This document shows, piece after piece, positions 11,793 to 23,416 of a stretch of DNA of 64,000 nucleotides. The first letter of the stretch is position 1, and every line of letters starts with the position of its first letter. Under the pieces are notes generated by a model that saw only the letters and a list, made by a program, of their open reading frames with translations, ran no database searches and had not been told where the DNA came from. A program made the translations under genes and the position numbers. Source of the stretch: Sordaria brevicollis (lineage: Eukaryota > Ascomycota > Sordariomycetes > Sordariales > Sordariaceae); NCBI GenBank assembly GCA_033439795.1, contig JAUTDP010000002.1:4402001-4466000 (forward strand), given 5' to 3'.

Positions 11793-13497
11793 TCACTCCC
11801 CCGAATTTGAATACACATCCTCAACCATCCCCCCCAACTGAGCAGTAACCAAATTCCTCTTCGCCACAATCTCATTATTCTTCCTAAACACCATATCATC
11901 CGTCGCATCCTTGTACAGCTTCCCATCCGGCGTTGTAGTCTTCCACTCCTCATACGCCTTCCACGCGATTCTGTCAAGCAACTCACTAGCCCGCATCTCA
12001 TCGCTTCTGTACTGCCTCAACAGTAAACCCACAAGGCCAGCCAAGTTCTTGGAGTATTTACCCAGACTGCCCGTGTTGATGAGCCACCCAAGTTTGACTT
12101 CGGCGTTGACATCCTCGTAGTCGCAGTCGCGGTGGGTGCATTTCTTTTCGGCTTTCCGGTCGAAGTAGAACTGGATGTGGTGGCAGCCGCAAAGGGGACA
12201 GTCTTCGGGAACGGGAGGTAAGGCGTGGCCGGTCATCATATGGTAGAGGATGGTGCCGAGGGCGTAGAGGTCGCAGCCGCGGGTGTAGGGGCGTTTGTCC
12301 TGTTTCTGTTAGCATCATGGCCATGAACAGAAAAGAAAGTGGGAAGGGGAGGGAACTTACATATTCAACCTCCTCCCTATCCTCCTGCCACTCCAACCAC
12401 CTATCCCTCAGTTCTATCTCATCCGTCCCGCCGATAGCATCCCTTTCCAAGGCCACAAGCGGTATCCTTTCATGCTGCTCTTCTTCATCAGCAGCCATCA
12501 CCACCGCGGCACTGACATAGCAGTTCTCGAACCCGCCCAGTTTCACGGGGCCATAGGTCTCGATGCCCCTTGGATGCTGCAGGTAGATATTCTCCGCCCG
12601 CACGTCGCGATGCAAGATAGGTAACCAATCCGGCTCCGTCTCGGGCGGTCCCTGCACCGTCCTCACCCTCTTAAACCCTCCCGTGACCGGATCCCGCTCA
12701 ACGCTGATAACATCCCTCTTGCCCTCATGCAAAAACATCAACGCCCTTAGTACTCCAAGCGCAACATGCCAAATCAGTGACTCGGGCAAGAACCCAACGT
12801 CTTGCTTGACGGTACTCGGTTTCGCCCTCGTCAGCACCGTTCCTAGTTCCTCCTTCTTCTTCTTCCCCTTTCCCCCTTTCTTTTTCCCTCCCTCCCCATT
12901 CCCACCCTGCTCAGAAGAAACAACCCCCCAAATCACCCTCTCCGCCACCCCTCCTCCATAAAACTCCACCAACCCCTTCACCGTCCCCGCATCGCACCAG
13001 TCCCATACCAACCACCGCTCCGTTTTATCTTTTGTTTCTCCTCCCGCTCCCCCTCCCAAGATGTGCCCAACCCCATCCACCACAGCACTAACCCACTCCC
13101 CATGCAAACTAACCAAGTTCTCATGATTCAGTATTCTGGCAGCGGCCTCGGGGGCGCCGATTCCCTCTACTCTGCCTCCGCCTCCGAATGGGGTAGCTTC
13201 GAGTTGGATGCGACCTTTCATTAACTCTCTAATAATATGGGGACTAGAGCCGGGGGAGAGGGAGGGCGGGGAGAAGATGGGAAGGGGGGAAGTGGTGGTG
13301 GTGGTGGAGGTGGTGGAGGAAGAAGAGAGGAGGGAAGAAGGGGAGGGGGTGCCGAGGAGGATGGAACCGTCTGTTGAGCGCCGGATGAGGATGGCGGTGC
13401 CGGGGGAGAGGTGTTTGTGGGTGGTGTAGAGCGGGGTGGTGGAGTTGAGGGGGAGGAAGGAGGAGGGGGGCGGAGGGGGGGTTGGGGGGGATGTCAT
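11793..13497 (-). CDS. Kinase-fold protein, probable pseudokinase with Cys/His insert
   Basis: Two exons, 13497-12361 and 12299-11793, with a 61 bp intron (GTAAGT...CAG), giving 547 residues. The N-terminus is Pro/Ser/Thr-rich. The C-lobe of a protein kinase fold is recognisable: 'ILHRDVRAENIYL' has the HRD triad and the Asn, but Arg replaces the usual catalytic-loop Lys. Where DFG is expected the sequence reads 'VKLGGFE', so the magnesium-binding Asp is missing. After the intron 'RGCDLYALGTILYHMMTGH' matches the F-helix region. A cluster 'CPLCGCHHIQF...KKCTHRDCDYE' then follows, an unusual pair of Cys/His knuckles inside the C-lobe that could bind zinc. The loss of the DFG Asp suggests a scaffold or regulatory role without catalysis; this is inference. 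I do not recognise a named orthologue. Confidence 0.75.
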
Positions 13498-14281
13498 TCT
13501 GGTCGTGGTGTTTTGGTGACGATGATGATGTTGGTTGTGGTGTTGGTGGTGGTAGATGTCGAGGTTTTGGTGATGTTCTTGTCGTAGTTCAAGTTGACGA
13601 CCGTCCTCGAGATCGCTGAAGGAGTTTTGTCAAAGTCAAAGTCAACGTCGAGGTTGAGTTTGTGAAAAGATCATCCAAGGCAAAGAGGAAAGGTAGACAG
13701 ATGAGAACTGAAGGAGAGAAATAAGATAACTCAATTTCATTGTTGCAGCAGTTTTTGTTCGCTCATTCCATATCCGGCAAAAGGAAGAAACGAGTAAAGC
13801 ACTGAAATGTTCGGATGCGTGCAGACCTGAAATGCTTTTCTTTGTTCGCACATGTTGTGGTTTGCTCAGTTCCGGACTGGAGCTTGAGGGGACAAAGAAC
13901 AATGATCGCTCATTATCCATTACTTACACAAAAAGGATCACAGACGGGATTGGGAAGCTCTTTCTTTGTTTGGTTCAGAGAGCTCGGGAATCCCTTCGCA
14001 TGCACATTGTATGGCAACCTACCTACCGACATATTGAAGAGCAGACACAACACTCTGGGGGATTGTAAATGACTTCGCTCTCGATATATCTCATTTGCTG
14101 CAGTCAACTAGTTCCATGAATTGAGGGGGTAGTGATATGGTAGAGATAAAAGTGTCGACGCACCTTCCGTGTCAAATTGAGTCCCAATTATCATCGGCCG
14201 TAAATACCCCGGGTATCGATAAACCTTCATTTTCGCCCAAACTCTTCACAATCATGTAGTATAGTCCGTACTGTATGATAA
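13498..14281. other. Intergenic, nothing recognised
   Basis: Upstream of the pseudokinase gene and downstream of the AT-hook gene. Only short frames are present, none with a convincing start, splice pattern or family resemblance. Confidence 0.4.
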
Positions 14282-16825
14282 TCAGTCATCATAAACAACC
14301 CTCGCCCACCACTCCAGCACCGTATCTCTCTCAAACGCAACCTCCCTCGCCGCCACTCTCATCCTCTCCGCCTGATTCCTTACTTCATCAACCGTCGGTT
14401 TCCTCAAAGCAACAGCCCATTCCTCGTACTGCTTATCAGACACTCTAGGACCAGTCGCCCGCAGCTGCTGCAACAGCCATTCATTCTCTTCCCGTGACCA
14501 TTGGATGTTCTGCATAGATGGCCTAGCAACTTTATTCCTCCACTCTTCCACTCTAGATGCCGACGACGCCTGCGAAGAGGCACTGTGTCTCTGGGAAGTA
14601 GGTGGAAACAACCCCTCCAAGAACGCCTCCTTCCTAGCTTTCTCATTCTCTTCCGCCACCCGACGAGCTTTTTTAATCGCCTCGTCGCGGGCATGCATCT
14701 GGTCGAGATAAGCCCTTTGGGCATCTTGTTTGGCCTTTTTGATTGCCTCGTCCCGGAGACGTTTTTCGGCTTGTCGGTTGCGTATGTGTTCTAGCTCGGT
14801 AGCTGCTTTTTGGAGTGTTGCTTCCCAGTGGGCTAAGAATTGTGTGAATCTGCCTTTGAGGAGGTTTATGTTGAGTTTTCTGCCGTCTTCTTCAACGGAT
14901 GAATCGTGGGAAGCTGCCAGCTTCGTGCTTAGATGTTTAATCCACCCGGTGATACGAACAAGATATTGGATCCTGGTTGTGGTAAACATGCCGGATGAAG
15001 GGAAGCGAGTGGGCTGCTCGTAGTCACGGTCGGCGTCGTCTCCTTCGCCTCGTCTGCCGAGACAATATGCGCTTGATAAGACTAGCACCAACATGGGGAT
15101 GCCGTATTCGAACAAGTCTTGTCTTACTTGATGGCGGTGTTTGTGGTCACCGACCAGGTTGGAGACTAGATACTGCTCGACTTGCGCAAATCTTTTACCG
15201 ATTTGCATCATGTCCTCGGTCAGGTATCTCTGTACACTTCGCAGGTACTTGTTCTGCTGAAAGTGAGACGCCGTCCTGGTACGGGGAGCTTGGTCGAGCA
15301 GGACCTTAAGGCTATACAGACGACCACATAAGTCTCTAACTTCTTTCGTGGCCGTCTCTTCTCCCGTTCCGTTGCGGTATGGCTCTATGATGGTCCTGGC
15401 CCAGTTTCCATCATTTTTGAGGCCTGTCCAGTCTATACCGCCCATGAGCGCTCGCAACCAGCTGATGGCACTGCCTTTGATTTCCACCTCGTATGGGTCG
15501 TCGAGAATATCTGGGGCTTGGAAGAGTTCTGGGTCTGCAGGAGCACGAGAGGGTTCATCGTCCTCTTCTTCCTCTTCCGTCCATACCGTCTCTTCGTCTT
15601 CTTCTGGGTTCTGATAATCGTCCACGTCCACCAAGTCGTCTCCGCCGCGTAGGACTGGTAACGAACGTGTGTGCTCCGGGACCAATCTTGGCTGGGCTGT
15701 AGGCTTTGACTGCTTCCTAGGCCGGTTCGCCATGTTCAGCTTTTCGACCGGTGGAAACTCTTCTTCCAATCCACTGTCTTCTTCCTGTGCCAGTTGTTCT
15801 GGTATTGGCATCGATTCCAGTTCTGGCTGGGCTGAGGGCTCTTTTGTTGTGCGCTTCGGCTTTTTGATACCCCTTATTGGTGGAAACTCTTCGTCCCATT
15901 CGCTGTCATATTCTTGTGCCAGTTGTGTCGTTTCAATCTCTTTCTCTCGTATAGCCTCCTTGTCTTGCTGGGTCTCGTGGTCAACATTGTTATCAGCGTC
16001 TCTTTGAAGTTGATTGTTGATTTCAACGGACTCTGTCACTCTTTGAAGCTGATGCTCGATTTCGACAGACTCTGTCACCCCTTGCTGATTTTGTGCGACC
16101 GATGTCTCCCTTGTGTCCTTTGTAGTCACCGGCAACGGATTTTTTCGAGGTCTTCCCCTGCCGCGCTTGACGGAAGTAACGGAAGGTTGCCGAACATCAT
16201 CGCCGGCGTGGCTTAGAGACAGCGATCCTTGGCGTTCAATTGGTTCTGATGTACTGGTCTTAACCTCCACAGAATCCAACATCTCGCCTCTTTGTTGATC
16301 GTGGCCATCCAACGGTCCCAATGTCTCTTTGGCCAAAGCCTCGATTTCGTCCAATGCTCGTCGCGAGAGTGATGTCTGTTCTGGGATCACCGGTAGCGGA
16401 TGCTTCCTAGGTCTTCCTCTTTTGCGCTTCACACTACTTGCGGCAGAAGAGGGAGGTTTGTGGTGCGATTCGGTAGAAGGAGCAGCAGAAGTGTCGCGTG
16501 GCTGCAAGAACGAGTTCATGGCCTCGAAGGCAAGTTGCTTGCTCAAGAGGGTATCTTCGTCTTCATCATTGTCGCCATCCTTGTTCGTTTCCTCAATCTC
16601 GTCAGGCAGCTCTTTCTCGGGCGATTTCCGCCTTCTGGAGGGAGGAATGTATTCGATCGAGTTTCGTACTCTCTTCGTTGGTCGGAGTGTTTTCGTGCCA
16701 AAGAACAAGCTCCGGCTTCGTTTGTTATTCGGTTTAGGCTCGGCTGGTATATCGCTATCGTCGGATGAGGTGGGAGGATCATAAAGAGCGCTATCCCCGT
16801 CGGTCGTATGCCTAGTAGTGACCAT
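14282..16825 (-). CDS. Nuclear AT-hook protein with C-terminal SANT/Myb-like segment
   Basis: Single long frame of 847 residues from the ATG at 16825 ('MVTTRHTTDGDS'). The frame stays open upstream to 17068, but that extension has no low-complexity or domain continuity, so I prefer the later start. Basic motifs near the N-terminus ('KPNNKRSRS', 'RPTKRVRN') look like nuclear localisation signals. Two copies of the AT-hook core, 'KRKRGRPRKHPLP' and 'KRGRGRPRKNPLP', predict minor-groove binding to AT-rich DNA. Acidic, Glu/Gln-rich spacers with repeated 'QLAQE.DS..EEEFPP' units follow. A globular, Trp-containing region lies at roughly 500-700, then a charged coiled coil ('IKKAKQDAQRAYLDQMHARD'). 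The C-terminus 'IQWSREENEWLLQQLRATG' resembles a Myb/SANT repeat. Chromatin association is likely; the precise role is unknown to me. Confidence 0.78.
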   Translation of the reverse strand: MVTTRHTTDGDSALYDPPTSSDDSDIPAEPKPNNKRSRSLFFGTKTLRPTKRVRNSIEYIPPSRRRKSPEKELPDEIEETNKDGDNDEDEDTLLSKQLAFEAMNSFLQPRDTSAAPSTESHHKPPSSAASSVKRKRGRPRKHPLPVIPEQTSLSRRALDEIEALAKETLGPLDGHDQQRGEMLDSVEVKTSTSEPIERQGSLSLSHAGDDVRQPSVTSVKRGRGRPRKNPLPVTTKDTRETSVAQNQQGVTESVEIEHQLQRVTESVEINNQLQRDADNNVDHETQQDKEAIREKEIETTQLAQEYDSEWDEEFPPIRGIKKPKRTTKEPSAQPELESMPIPEQLAQEEDSGLEEEFPPVEKLNMANRPRKQSKPTAQPRLVPEHTRSLPVLRGGDDLVDVDDYQNPEEDEETVWTEEEEEDDEPSRAPADPELFQAPDILDDPYEVEIKGSAISWLRALMGGIDWTGLKNDGNWARTIIEPYRNGTGEETATKEVRDLCGRLYSLKVLLDQAPRTRTASHFQQNKYLRSVQRYLTEDMMQIGKRFAQVEQYLVSNLVGDHKHRHQVRQDLFEYGIPMLVLVLSSAYCLGRRGEGDDADRDYEQPTRFPSSGMFTTTRIQYLVRITGWIKHLSTKLAASHDSSVEEDGRKLNINLLKGRFTQFLAHWEATLQKAATELEHIRNRQAEKRLRDEAIKKAKQDAQRAYLDQMHARDEAIKKARRVAEENEKARKEAFLEGLFPPTSQRHSASSQASSASRVEEWRNKVARPSMQNIQWSREENEWLLQQLRATGPRVSDKQYEEWAVALRKPTVDEVRNQAERMRVAAREVAFERDTVLEWWARVVYDD

Positions 16826-17948
16826 TGTGAATGCGTTCAAGTATGGTGTTGCGATATGACTCGTGGCCGGTGGTAGATGCAGTCCTCGGTGCGTCCCCGT
16901 AAATACGTCCGTCAATTCCCAATTGGCGCATATGACCACACAGCCAACGTGGAATTCTTTGGCTGTGTTGCAACCCTCCACGTTGGGAAGCTTGACGCGC
17001 ACTTGGGAGGGCGATGAGGTGGAAGAGGAAACGCGCTTCCCTCGCCGTTTTCGTTGTTCGCGACACAAGACACTTTCTTTTTTTGGTGACAGCTCTGAGC
17101 CATCAGGGTGTCCCGCTAAAAGTTGACCCCCACCTAGCTGCCGGTCTCAGTGTGGGGTCATACTTTACGGATGGTGGGTCCACGCAACCCTAAACCACCA
17201 CGAGGGTTCTAGCTTCTAGGCCCAGACCATGAACATTGGATTGAAGATGTGCCGGCAATGGAACTTTGACCGGATCACCAACCTTACAGTCCCTACTCCC
17301 ATGTGAGAGCTCTCATCTGGGATAAAATTTCCTACTAGTACAAGTAACGGCTAGAGATTATGGCCTCGTACAAGCCTCGAATGGAGGAGCTACACGACGG
17401 CTGCCAAGGGTTTCGCAAGCACGCCATTGAAATCCTCCATGAGGTGTAGGAATATGAAGCTTGTAACGTGTTTCCATACGTGATATCTGAATTCTCTAGG
17501 GTTCGGATCGAATCGTCCTAATTTTTCCATTGTTGAAACTCTGCTTCATATTTCTCTCTTCCTTGCTGTCAGAGTCTTCTGTGTCCAATATCCCGGGCCA
17601 CCACAAACACCAAACTACCTAATAAATTCCATCCGGAGTTGAAAGAAACCAGCTTGTTTCGAAATGACATATGATTGTTGTGTTGCAGACTTCTTTTGTT
17701 ACCGCCCATCGTCCTTCGGTCTGCCGTGGTCCATTGTAGGTAGCAATTGGTTGTACAGCTGCTCCTCGAACCTTTCCTCATGACCCCAAATGGACACCTT
17801 GATGGCCCGATTCCATACTACGAAAAAGACCATGGAAAGCAGAAGTCTAGAATGTCGTTGCAAGTCCCGCTGCTCTTTAACTCTATCTAGCCCAATCACG
17901 GCTATTTGAGACAGTTTGTGACCAATCAATGATATCGGAATCTGCATC
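16826..17948. other. Intergenic, nothing recognised
   Basis: Upstream region of the AT-hook gene. The first 243 bases are open in its frame but probably untranslated. The remainder has no supportable gene or RNA. Confidence 0.4.
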
Positions 17949-18191
17949 TTATGAAGCGGGAGGCTGTCCGCTGCCGTCATCGTCATCGGAACGGATCCCG
18001 TCGAGGTCGTCGTCATGGACCCACTTCTCCATAGTGTCTTTATCATTGTACGACTTCTGGACGCCAAGTGCCCAGCAAGGTCCGTGGTTTTCTCTTTTGC
18101 GCCTCCCGTGTTCGCCCAATTTTTTCTCAATCTTTCTCCCAACTCGCTGAAACCCACCAGGTTCTCGCGATCCACAACCCTTCCGTCTGGA
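17949..18191 (-). CDS. Possible small unrecognised gene, last exon only
   Basis: On the minus strand a frame ends at TAA 17949-17951 with a protein-like acidic C-terminus ('NHGPCWALGVQKSYND', then 'KWVHDDDLDGIRSDDDDGSG'). Codon choice in its last 60 codons resembles the neighbouring genes. A possible acceptor (TATAG) precedes the open stretch at 18191. In the 5' half a second frame ('VVDRENLVGFSELGERLRKN') looks equally protein-like, so either another intron or a frameshift lies between them. No in-frame ATG covers the whole stretch, and I could not build a complete gene model. It would be transcribed divergently from the CBS-domain gene that starts at 18688. Confidence 0.3.
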   Translation of the reverse strand, partial: SRRKGCGSREPGGFQRVGRKIEKKLGEHGRRKRENHGPCWALGVQKSYNDKDTMEKWVHDDDLDGIRSDDDDGSGQPPAS

Positions 18192-18687
18192 CTATACTAA
18201 AACAACAAGGGCCTTTTCCGTTTCGGTCTCCGCCCAACATCGCCGCCGTCCCCGCCGTCCCCTCCGAATATCGCCAAGGTTAAAACAAAGCCCCGAATCC
18301 TAACGACTCAGCCGGCGCATATCAGTAAAAGACAAACCCTCGTAGCGCCTGCCCGCAAAGGCGAAAAAAAAATCGAACCATCGTCGCTTGCAGAGCTTTG
18401 CAGAGCTTGTGACTATTCAAGACTCACCATTGCCCAGCAATTTTATCCCGGACGTCCTTCCTTTTCTGTCTCCAGCGTGATAAGGGAAGCGCGCTGCCAA
18501 GAACAGTCCCGCATCTGGAGGATCCAACAAGCTTCTTTTTGTCTGTCACAAGCACAGCCCCAACTTCTCTCGACCCTCAGCTCCAGCTTCTTCCCTTGAA
18601 ATAAAAACAAACCCCGTTTCCAACCAAAAACGACCCTCTCTTACACGTTCTTCCACATCACAACTCTGGTGGAAATTCTCCCGAATT

Positions 18688-21219
18688 ATGTCGATAGCCC
18701 CCCGAACGGCACAACATTTCCGTGGTGCCTCATCCTCCCGTTCCAATGGCTTGCTAGCAGCACGCTCTCTGACGGTAGGCCTTGCTCGCGCCCTGTTTAT
18801 GGGCATTTCTGCCGTCACGGCTGCCCCCGTACATCTAGGCCTAGGCATTCTTGAACATGGAGGTTCCGAGGAGCCAGAAGAAGAGGGCGCCAGTCTTGCC
18901 GTCCTCTATGTGGTCTCTGCTGTTTTGGTCCTCGTCGGAGGAGCCTTTGCCGGCTTGACGATAGCGTAAGTGTTTATCCTTGGCGTCATGATCTTACGTG
19001 CAATCAGTAGTACTAACATATGGACCGCGTAGCCTGATGGGCCAGGACGGCATCTACCTCCAAGTACTCGCACGAGACTTTACCGAACCACAACAAAAGA
19101 ACGCGAAACGAGTCTACGATCTATTACAGCGTGGCAAGCACTGGGTTCTGGTTACCCTGCTGTTGTCCAATGTCATCGTCAACGAAACACTTCCCGTTGT
19201 TTTGGACCGTTGCCTCGGTGGTGGCGTTGCCGCTGTCATTGGCTCTACCGTCTTGATCGGTACGTTCCAGCCCTCTTAGTATCAATATCGCACGTCTAAT
19301 TTGTTTTTTACAGTCATCTTCGGCGAGGTCATTCCTCAATCGCTATGCGTTCGATACGGCCTTCCCATCGGTGGCTACATGGCCAAGCCCGTCCTTCTTC
19401 TCATGTATTTGACTGCCCCCGTCTCCTACCCGATTGCCAAGCTTCTCGACAAGCTTCTCGGAGAAGACCACGGAACCGTCTACAAGAAGAGCGGCCTCAA
19501 GACTTTGGTCACCCTACACAAGAACCTCGGCGATGTTTCGGAACGCCTCAACCAGGATGAGGTCACCATCATTAGTGCGGTACTCGACTTGAAGGAAAAG
19601 CCGGTCGCCAATGTCATGACCCCCATGGAAGACGTGTTCGTCATGGCGGAGGATACCGTTCTGGACGAGAGCACCATGGATATGATCCTGTCAGCAGGCT
19701 ACTCGAGAATTCCAATCCACGAAACTGGCAATCCCACCAATTTCGTCGGCATGTTGCTCGTCAAAATTCTCATCACCTACGATCCCGAAGATTGCAAGAG
19801 GGTCAAGGACTTCCCCTTGGCCACTCTTCCCGAGACTCGTCCCGAAACCAGCTGCTTGGACATTGTCAACTTCTTCCAGGAGGGCAAGTCCCACATGGTT
19901 CTTGTGTCGGAACATCCCGGAGAGGATCACGGCGCCATTGGCGTGGTAACCCTGGAAGATGTTATCGAGGAATTGATTGGAGAGTAAGTTTGGTACTGTT
20001 TGCTTCCACATGCTCGTCTTACTGACTGCCATTTAGGGAAATCATTGACGAATCGGACGTTTACATTGACGTACACAAAGCCATCCGCCGCTTGACTCCC
20101 GCACCCAAGGCCAGAATCGCACGCCGTGCCTCCGAAGACGTTGTTGCCAAGAGGATGAGCATCAAGGGTGGTGATGGCGCCGGTTCGAGTGAAACCAACG
20201 GTATTGAGGTTCCCCCATCCAAGATTGTCGAACCGCTTACCGGTGCAGGAACCACTGTCTCCGAAGCTGCCAATCTTGCCCACGAGCGGGATCCCAAGCA
20301 TACCACTTTTATGATGCGGAGAAGCTCGGCTGGGGTCGATGGCCAGATGGTGAACACTACGGTTCCGGTTCGCGCCAACCTCGAAGAACTCAGACAGCAC
20401 TTGAAACATCTCGGACCTTCCAACCCGGCTACGAACCCCAAGAATACTCGCTCAACCACAGTCAAGATTAAGCCTGGGATCGCGGGCCACCTCTCTCAAG
20501 CACGCGCCGAGTCCATTGCTGACTCGCACGCTGTTTCCGAGACCCCAGCTGAAGATGACGAAACCACCAGCCTGCTCAGACCTCAGCCTTCGACCGCAAA
20601 GGACGGTATTCAAGCCTTGACACAGAGCTACGGTGGTGTCAGCCCCGCTACCGCACAGCTGATTTCTCCGGCAGAAAGCGCTGTAACAGCTGTGCCTATC
20701 AATGTGGATAATGCGGACGGCAACCAAGATACGGTCGACAGATCAACGCAAACGCCGCCGAGACAACAGAAGAATGCGGCTACGGATACGGCCGGCGGGT
20801 TGTCTGGCCATCGATCGAGCGGTAGTACCGATAGTGTCGCCAGCATGCGCGACAGCGGCCTCCTACCCCCTAGGCGTGGAATTGTTCGCAGCGGCAGTAT
20901 AACGGAGAACATCATTGAGACGCGAGGTGTCCGAAAGGTGGTTTTGGAGACCAACAGCTCCAATGACGAGGAGGAATATGCTATCACGGCGACTTCTCCC
21001 GACAATGGCCGCGGCGCCAAGATGACTGTGACAATAGCACGGTCCGAGACAGGTGACGAATCTCAGGGCCTGTTGTCGCCTACGACGGGCGATGAAAGCC
21101 ACCACTCTGAAGGCAAGGGTGAATCGGCCAAGACCAACGGTGGTGGCGGACAGAGCAGTGGTCAAGGGGGAAAGAAGAACAAGAGCAAAAAGAAGAAGCG
21201 CAAGGGCGGCAAATCCTAG
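18688..21219 (+). CDS. CNNM/Mam3-type membrane protein with CBS pair
   Basis: Four exons, 18688-18965, 19033-19259, 19314-19983 and 20037-21219, give 785 residues; the introns are 67, 54 and 53 bp with GTAAGT, GTACGT and GTAAGT donors. The N-terminus has hydrophobic segments, then a DUF21/CNNM transmembrane domain ('[20 protein letters not shown]', '[19 protein letters not shown]', '[20 protein letters not shown]'). A CBS pair follows ('[20 protein letters not shown]', '[20 protein letters not shown]', '[20 protein letters not shown]'). The C-terminal 400 residues are Ser/Thr-rich, disordered, and end in a Lys-rich patch ('[15 protein letters not shown]'). Yeast Mam3 is a vacuolar-membrane protein linked to manganese/iron and mitochondrial form; animal CNNMs act in Mg2+ transport. 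By family I expect a vacuolar divalent-cation role. Confidence 0.93.
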
Positions 21220-21998
21220 GTTGATGGGCTGCTTGAGCTGATTCCTTCGGAGAGTGTGGCATAGTATGAACTACTACTTACGGATATGGATGAAGAGGAT
21301 CGTTACGAAGTTATGTTTGGGAAAGGGTAGTAAAACGAGAACCATGGATATACTAGGAAAAGAAGGGACGAACGGTACGAGCGAATTTGGGCCACGAACA
21401 GGCCAGAAACAAGCGAGGATACGATCAGGGAGAGAGCATTGTGTTGTATGCATGATGGAGGACCAAAGTATAGTAACTGAGGGCTTTTTGTTTCTTCTGC
21501 TCTGTTTATTGCTGGTGTCAGTGGCATGGAGTCTTTGCATCGTTTCTACCCTATTGGTTTCGTTTAGGATTATTGATTGTATTCATTGCTAAACTTCTCG
21601 AGTATCTTCAACATTCGTCGCCTCATGGGATTACTGCTGCCACCTGGACAGCTCCCTTTCATATATTCAGCTCTGTCCTCATCGTAGCACAAGCTGAACT
21701 GAACAATGTGGAGAATAGCCTCTCTGACGTCAACGCCTTATCTCCGCTCCGATAAAGCTTCACCAGAGTGGGGTCGAACGGTCAGCTCTGCAGAGAAGCC
21801 CCGCCCTCACCGTCTCTCAATCGGCAAGACCGTTCCGAAAGGGGACTTTTTAGTAGGCTAGTATCACCAGATGACCTCAAATCGCCTTTGTCGTACAGGA
21901 AATAAAAATCATCAACGTCAACGACACCAGTTTCCCCGCATTGACACTTCTCCCACCTTCTCTCTCTTTTCCACGTGGCTTGAGACGAACTCTCTCAA
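21220..21998. other. Intergenic with stress-element-like motif
   Basis: 3' flank of the CBS gene and promoter region of the glyoxalase gene. An AGGGG pentamer at about 21838 matches the fungal stress-response element core; a single copy is weak evidence. No gene seen. Confidence 0.35.
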
Positions 21999-23416
21999 AT
22001 GAACTCAGCATTGCGCGCGGCACAGAGATTGAAGCTATTTTCTGGTGCTTTGTTTAATAAAAAGAAGACTGCATTTAAGCCTGGTAAGTCATCCAGTTCA
22101 CGAGTTACATGCAGATAAGGGGGAGGAAAGACAGACGCCGATGAGACTGGACTGACGGTGATACGCATCAACTGTTAGCAGCTTTCACGAGATCATTCGC
22201 AAACATGGCCGCCACTACCGACGTCAAGAACTACAAGTTCAACCACTCCATGTAAGTTGTGGGATTCTAGACAGTGAGGCCTGATGGTGAAGTTAGGAAG
22301 GATAACTGACATTGAGACAGGATCCGGGTCAAGGACCCCAAGGAGTCGGGTACGTGATATCATATCCTCTTCCGACACAAACTCACTCACCACCGTCATT
22401 ACGACCTTGACACCTCGGTCTATCTGACTTACTACTAACACCCAGTCCAGTCAAATTCTACGAATTCCTCGGCATGTCCCTCCTCAAAAAGCTCTCCTTC
22501 CCCGAAGCCAAATTCGATCTCTACTTCCTCGGCTACGACGCCCCCGGCGGCGCTGTCTCCGCCGGCGCCAACCTCTGGGACCGCGAAGGTCTGATCGAGC
22601 TCACGCACAACTACGGCACCGAATCCAACCCGGACTACAAGATCAACAACGGCAACGTCGAGCCCCACCGGGGATTCGGCCACACCTGCATCTCGGTCGA
22701 CAACCTCCAAGCCGCGTGCCAGCGTCTCGAAGACGCGGGGTACAAGTTCCAGAAGAAGCTGACCGATGGTCGGATGAAGCACATTGCTTTCGCGCTGGAC
22801 CCGGATGGGTACTGGGTTGAGATCATCGGCCGGAAACCTGTTGAGGAGACGGAGGGGGTGAAGGAGACGGATCTGAAGACGTACAGGATGAATCATACCA
22901 TGTTGAGGGTGAAGGACGCGGAGAAGTCGCTTAAATTTTATCAGGAGGTTTTGGGCATGAAGTTGGTGAGGACGCATGAGGCGAAGGAGGCTGGTTTCAA
23001 TTTGTATTTTTTGGGGTATGGGGATGAGAAGCAGAATACTGCTGATAGGGAGGGACTGTTGGAGTTGACGTGGAATTATGGCACGGAGAAGGAGGAGGGG
23101 TTTAAGTACCATAGTGGGAATGAGGAGCCGCAGGGTTTTGGGCATATTTGTAAGTGGACATTCTTTCCCCGGACAGGAGGATGATGTGGTTATTGGGGGG
23201 AAAGAGAGATGGGAGAGATTTGCTGACGAGTAACGAATAGGCGTGTCGGTCGACAACATCGAGGCCGCTTGCGAGCGTCTTGAGGGTCTCAACGTCAACT
23301 GGAAGAAGAGGTTGACGGATGGCCGCATGAAGAACGTGGCGTTTGTTCTGGACCCTGATGGATACTGGATTGAGTTGGTCCAGAATGAGAGGTTTACTGG
23401 TCAGGCTAACTTCTAA
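21999..23416 (+). CDS. Glyoxalase I (lactoylglutathione lyase), two-domain
   Basis: Converts the hemithioacetal of methylglyoxal and glutathione to S-D-lactoylglutathione. Five exons: 21999-22083, 22182-22251, 22321-22349, 22451-23149 and 23241-23416, giving 352 residues. Two tandem glyoxalase domains, as in monomeric yeast Glo1, show paired motifs: 'FGHTCISVDNLQAACQRLED' and 'FGHICVSVDNIEAACERLEG', 'FALDPDGYWVEIIGRK' and 'FVLDPDGYWIELVQNE', with 'LIELTHNYGTE' and 'LLELTWNYGTE' carrying the metal-ligand Glu. The first exon encodes a Ser/Arg/Lys/Ala-rich amphipathic leader ('MNSALRAAQRLKLFSGALFN') that resembles a mitochondrial presequence; a second ATG ('MAATTDVKNYKF') lies just after intron 1 at about 22205 and would give a cytosolic form. 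The intron 1 acceptor is TTAGCAG, allowing a one-codon (NAGNAG) difference. Confidence 0.94.
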
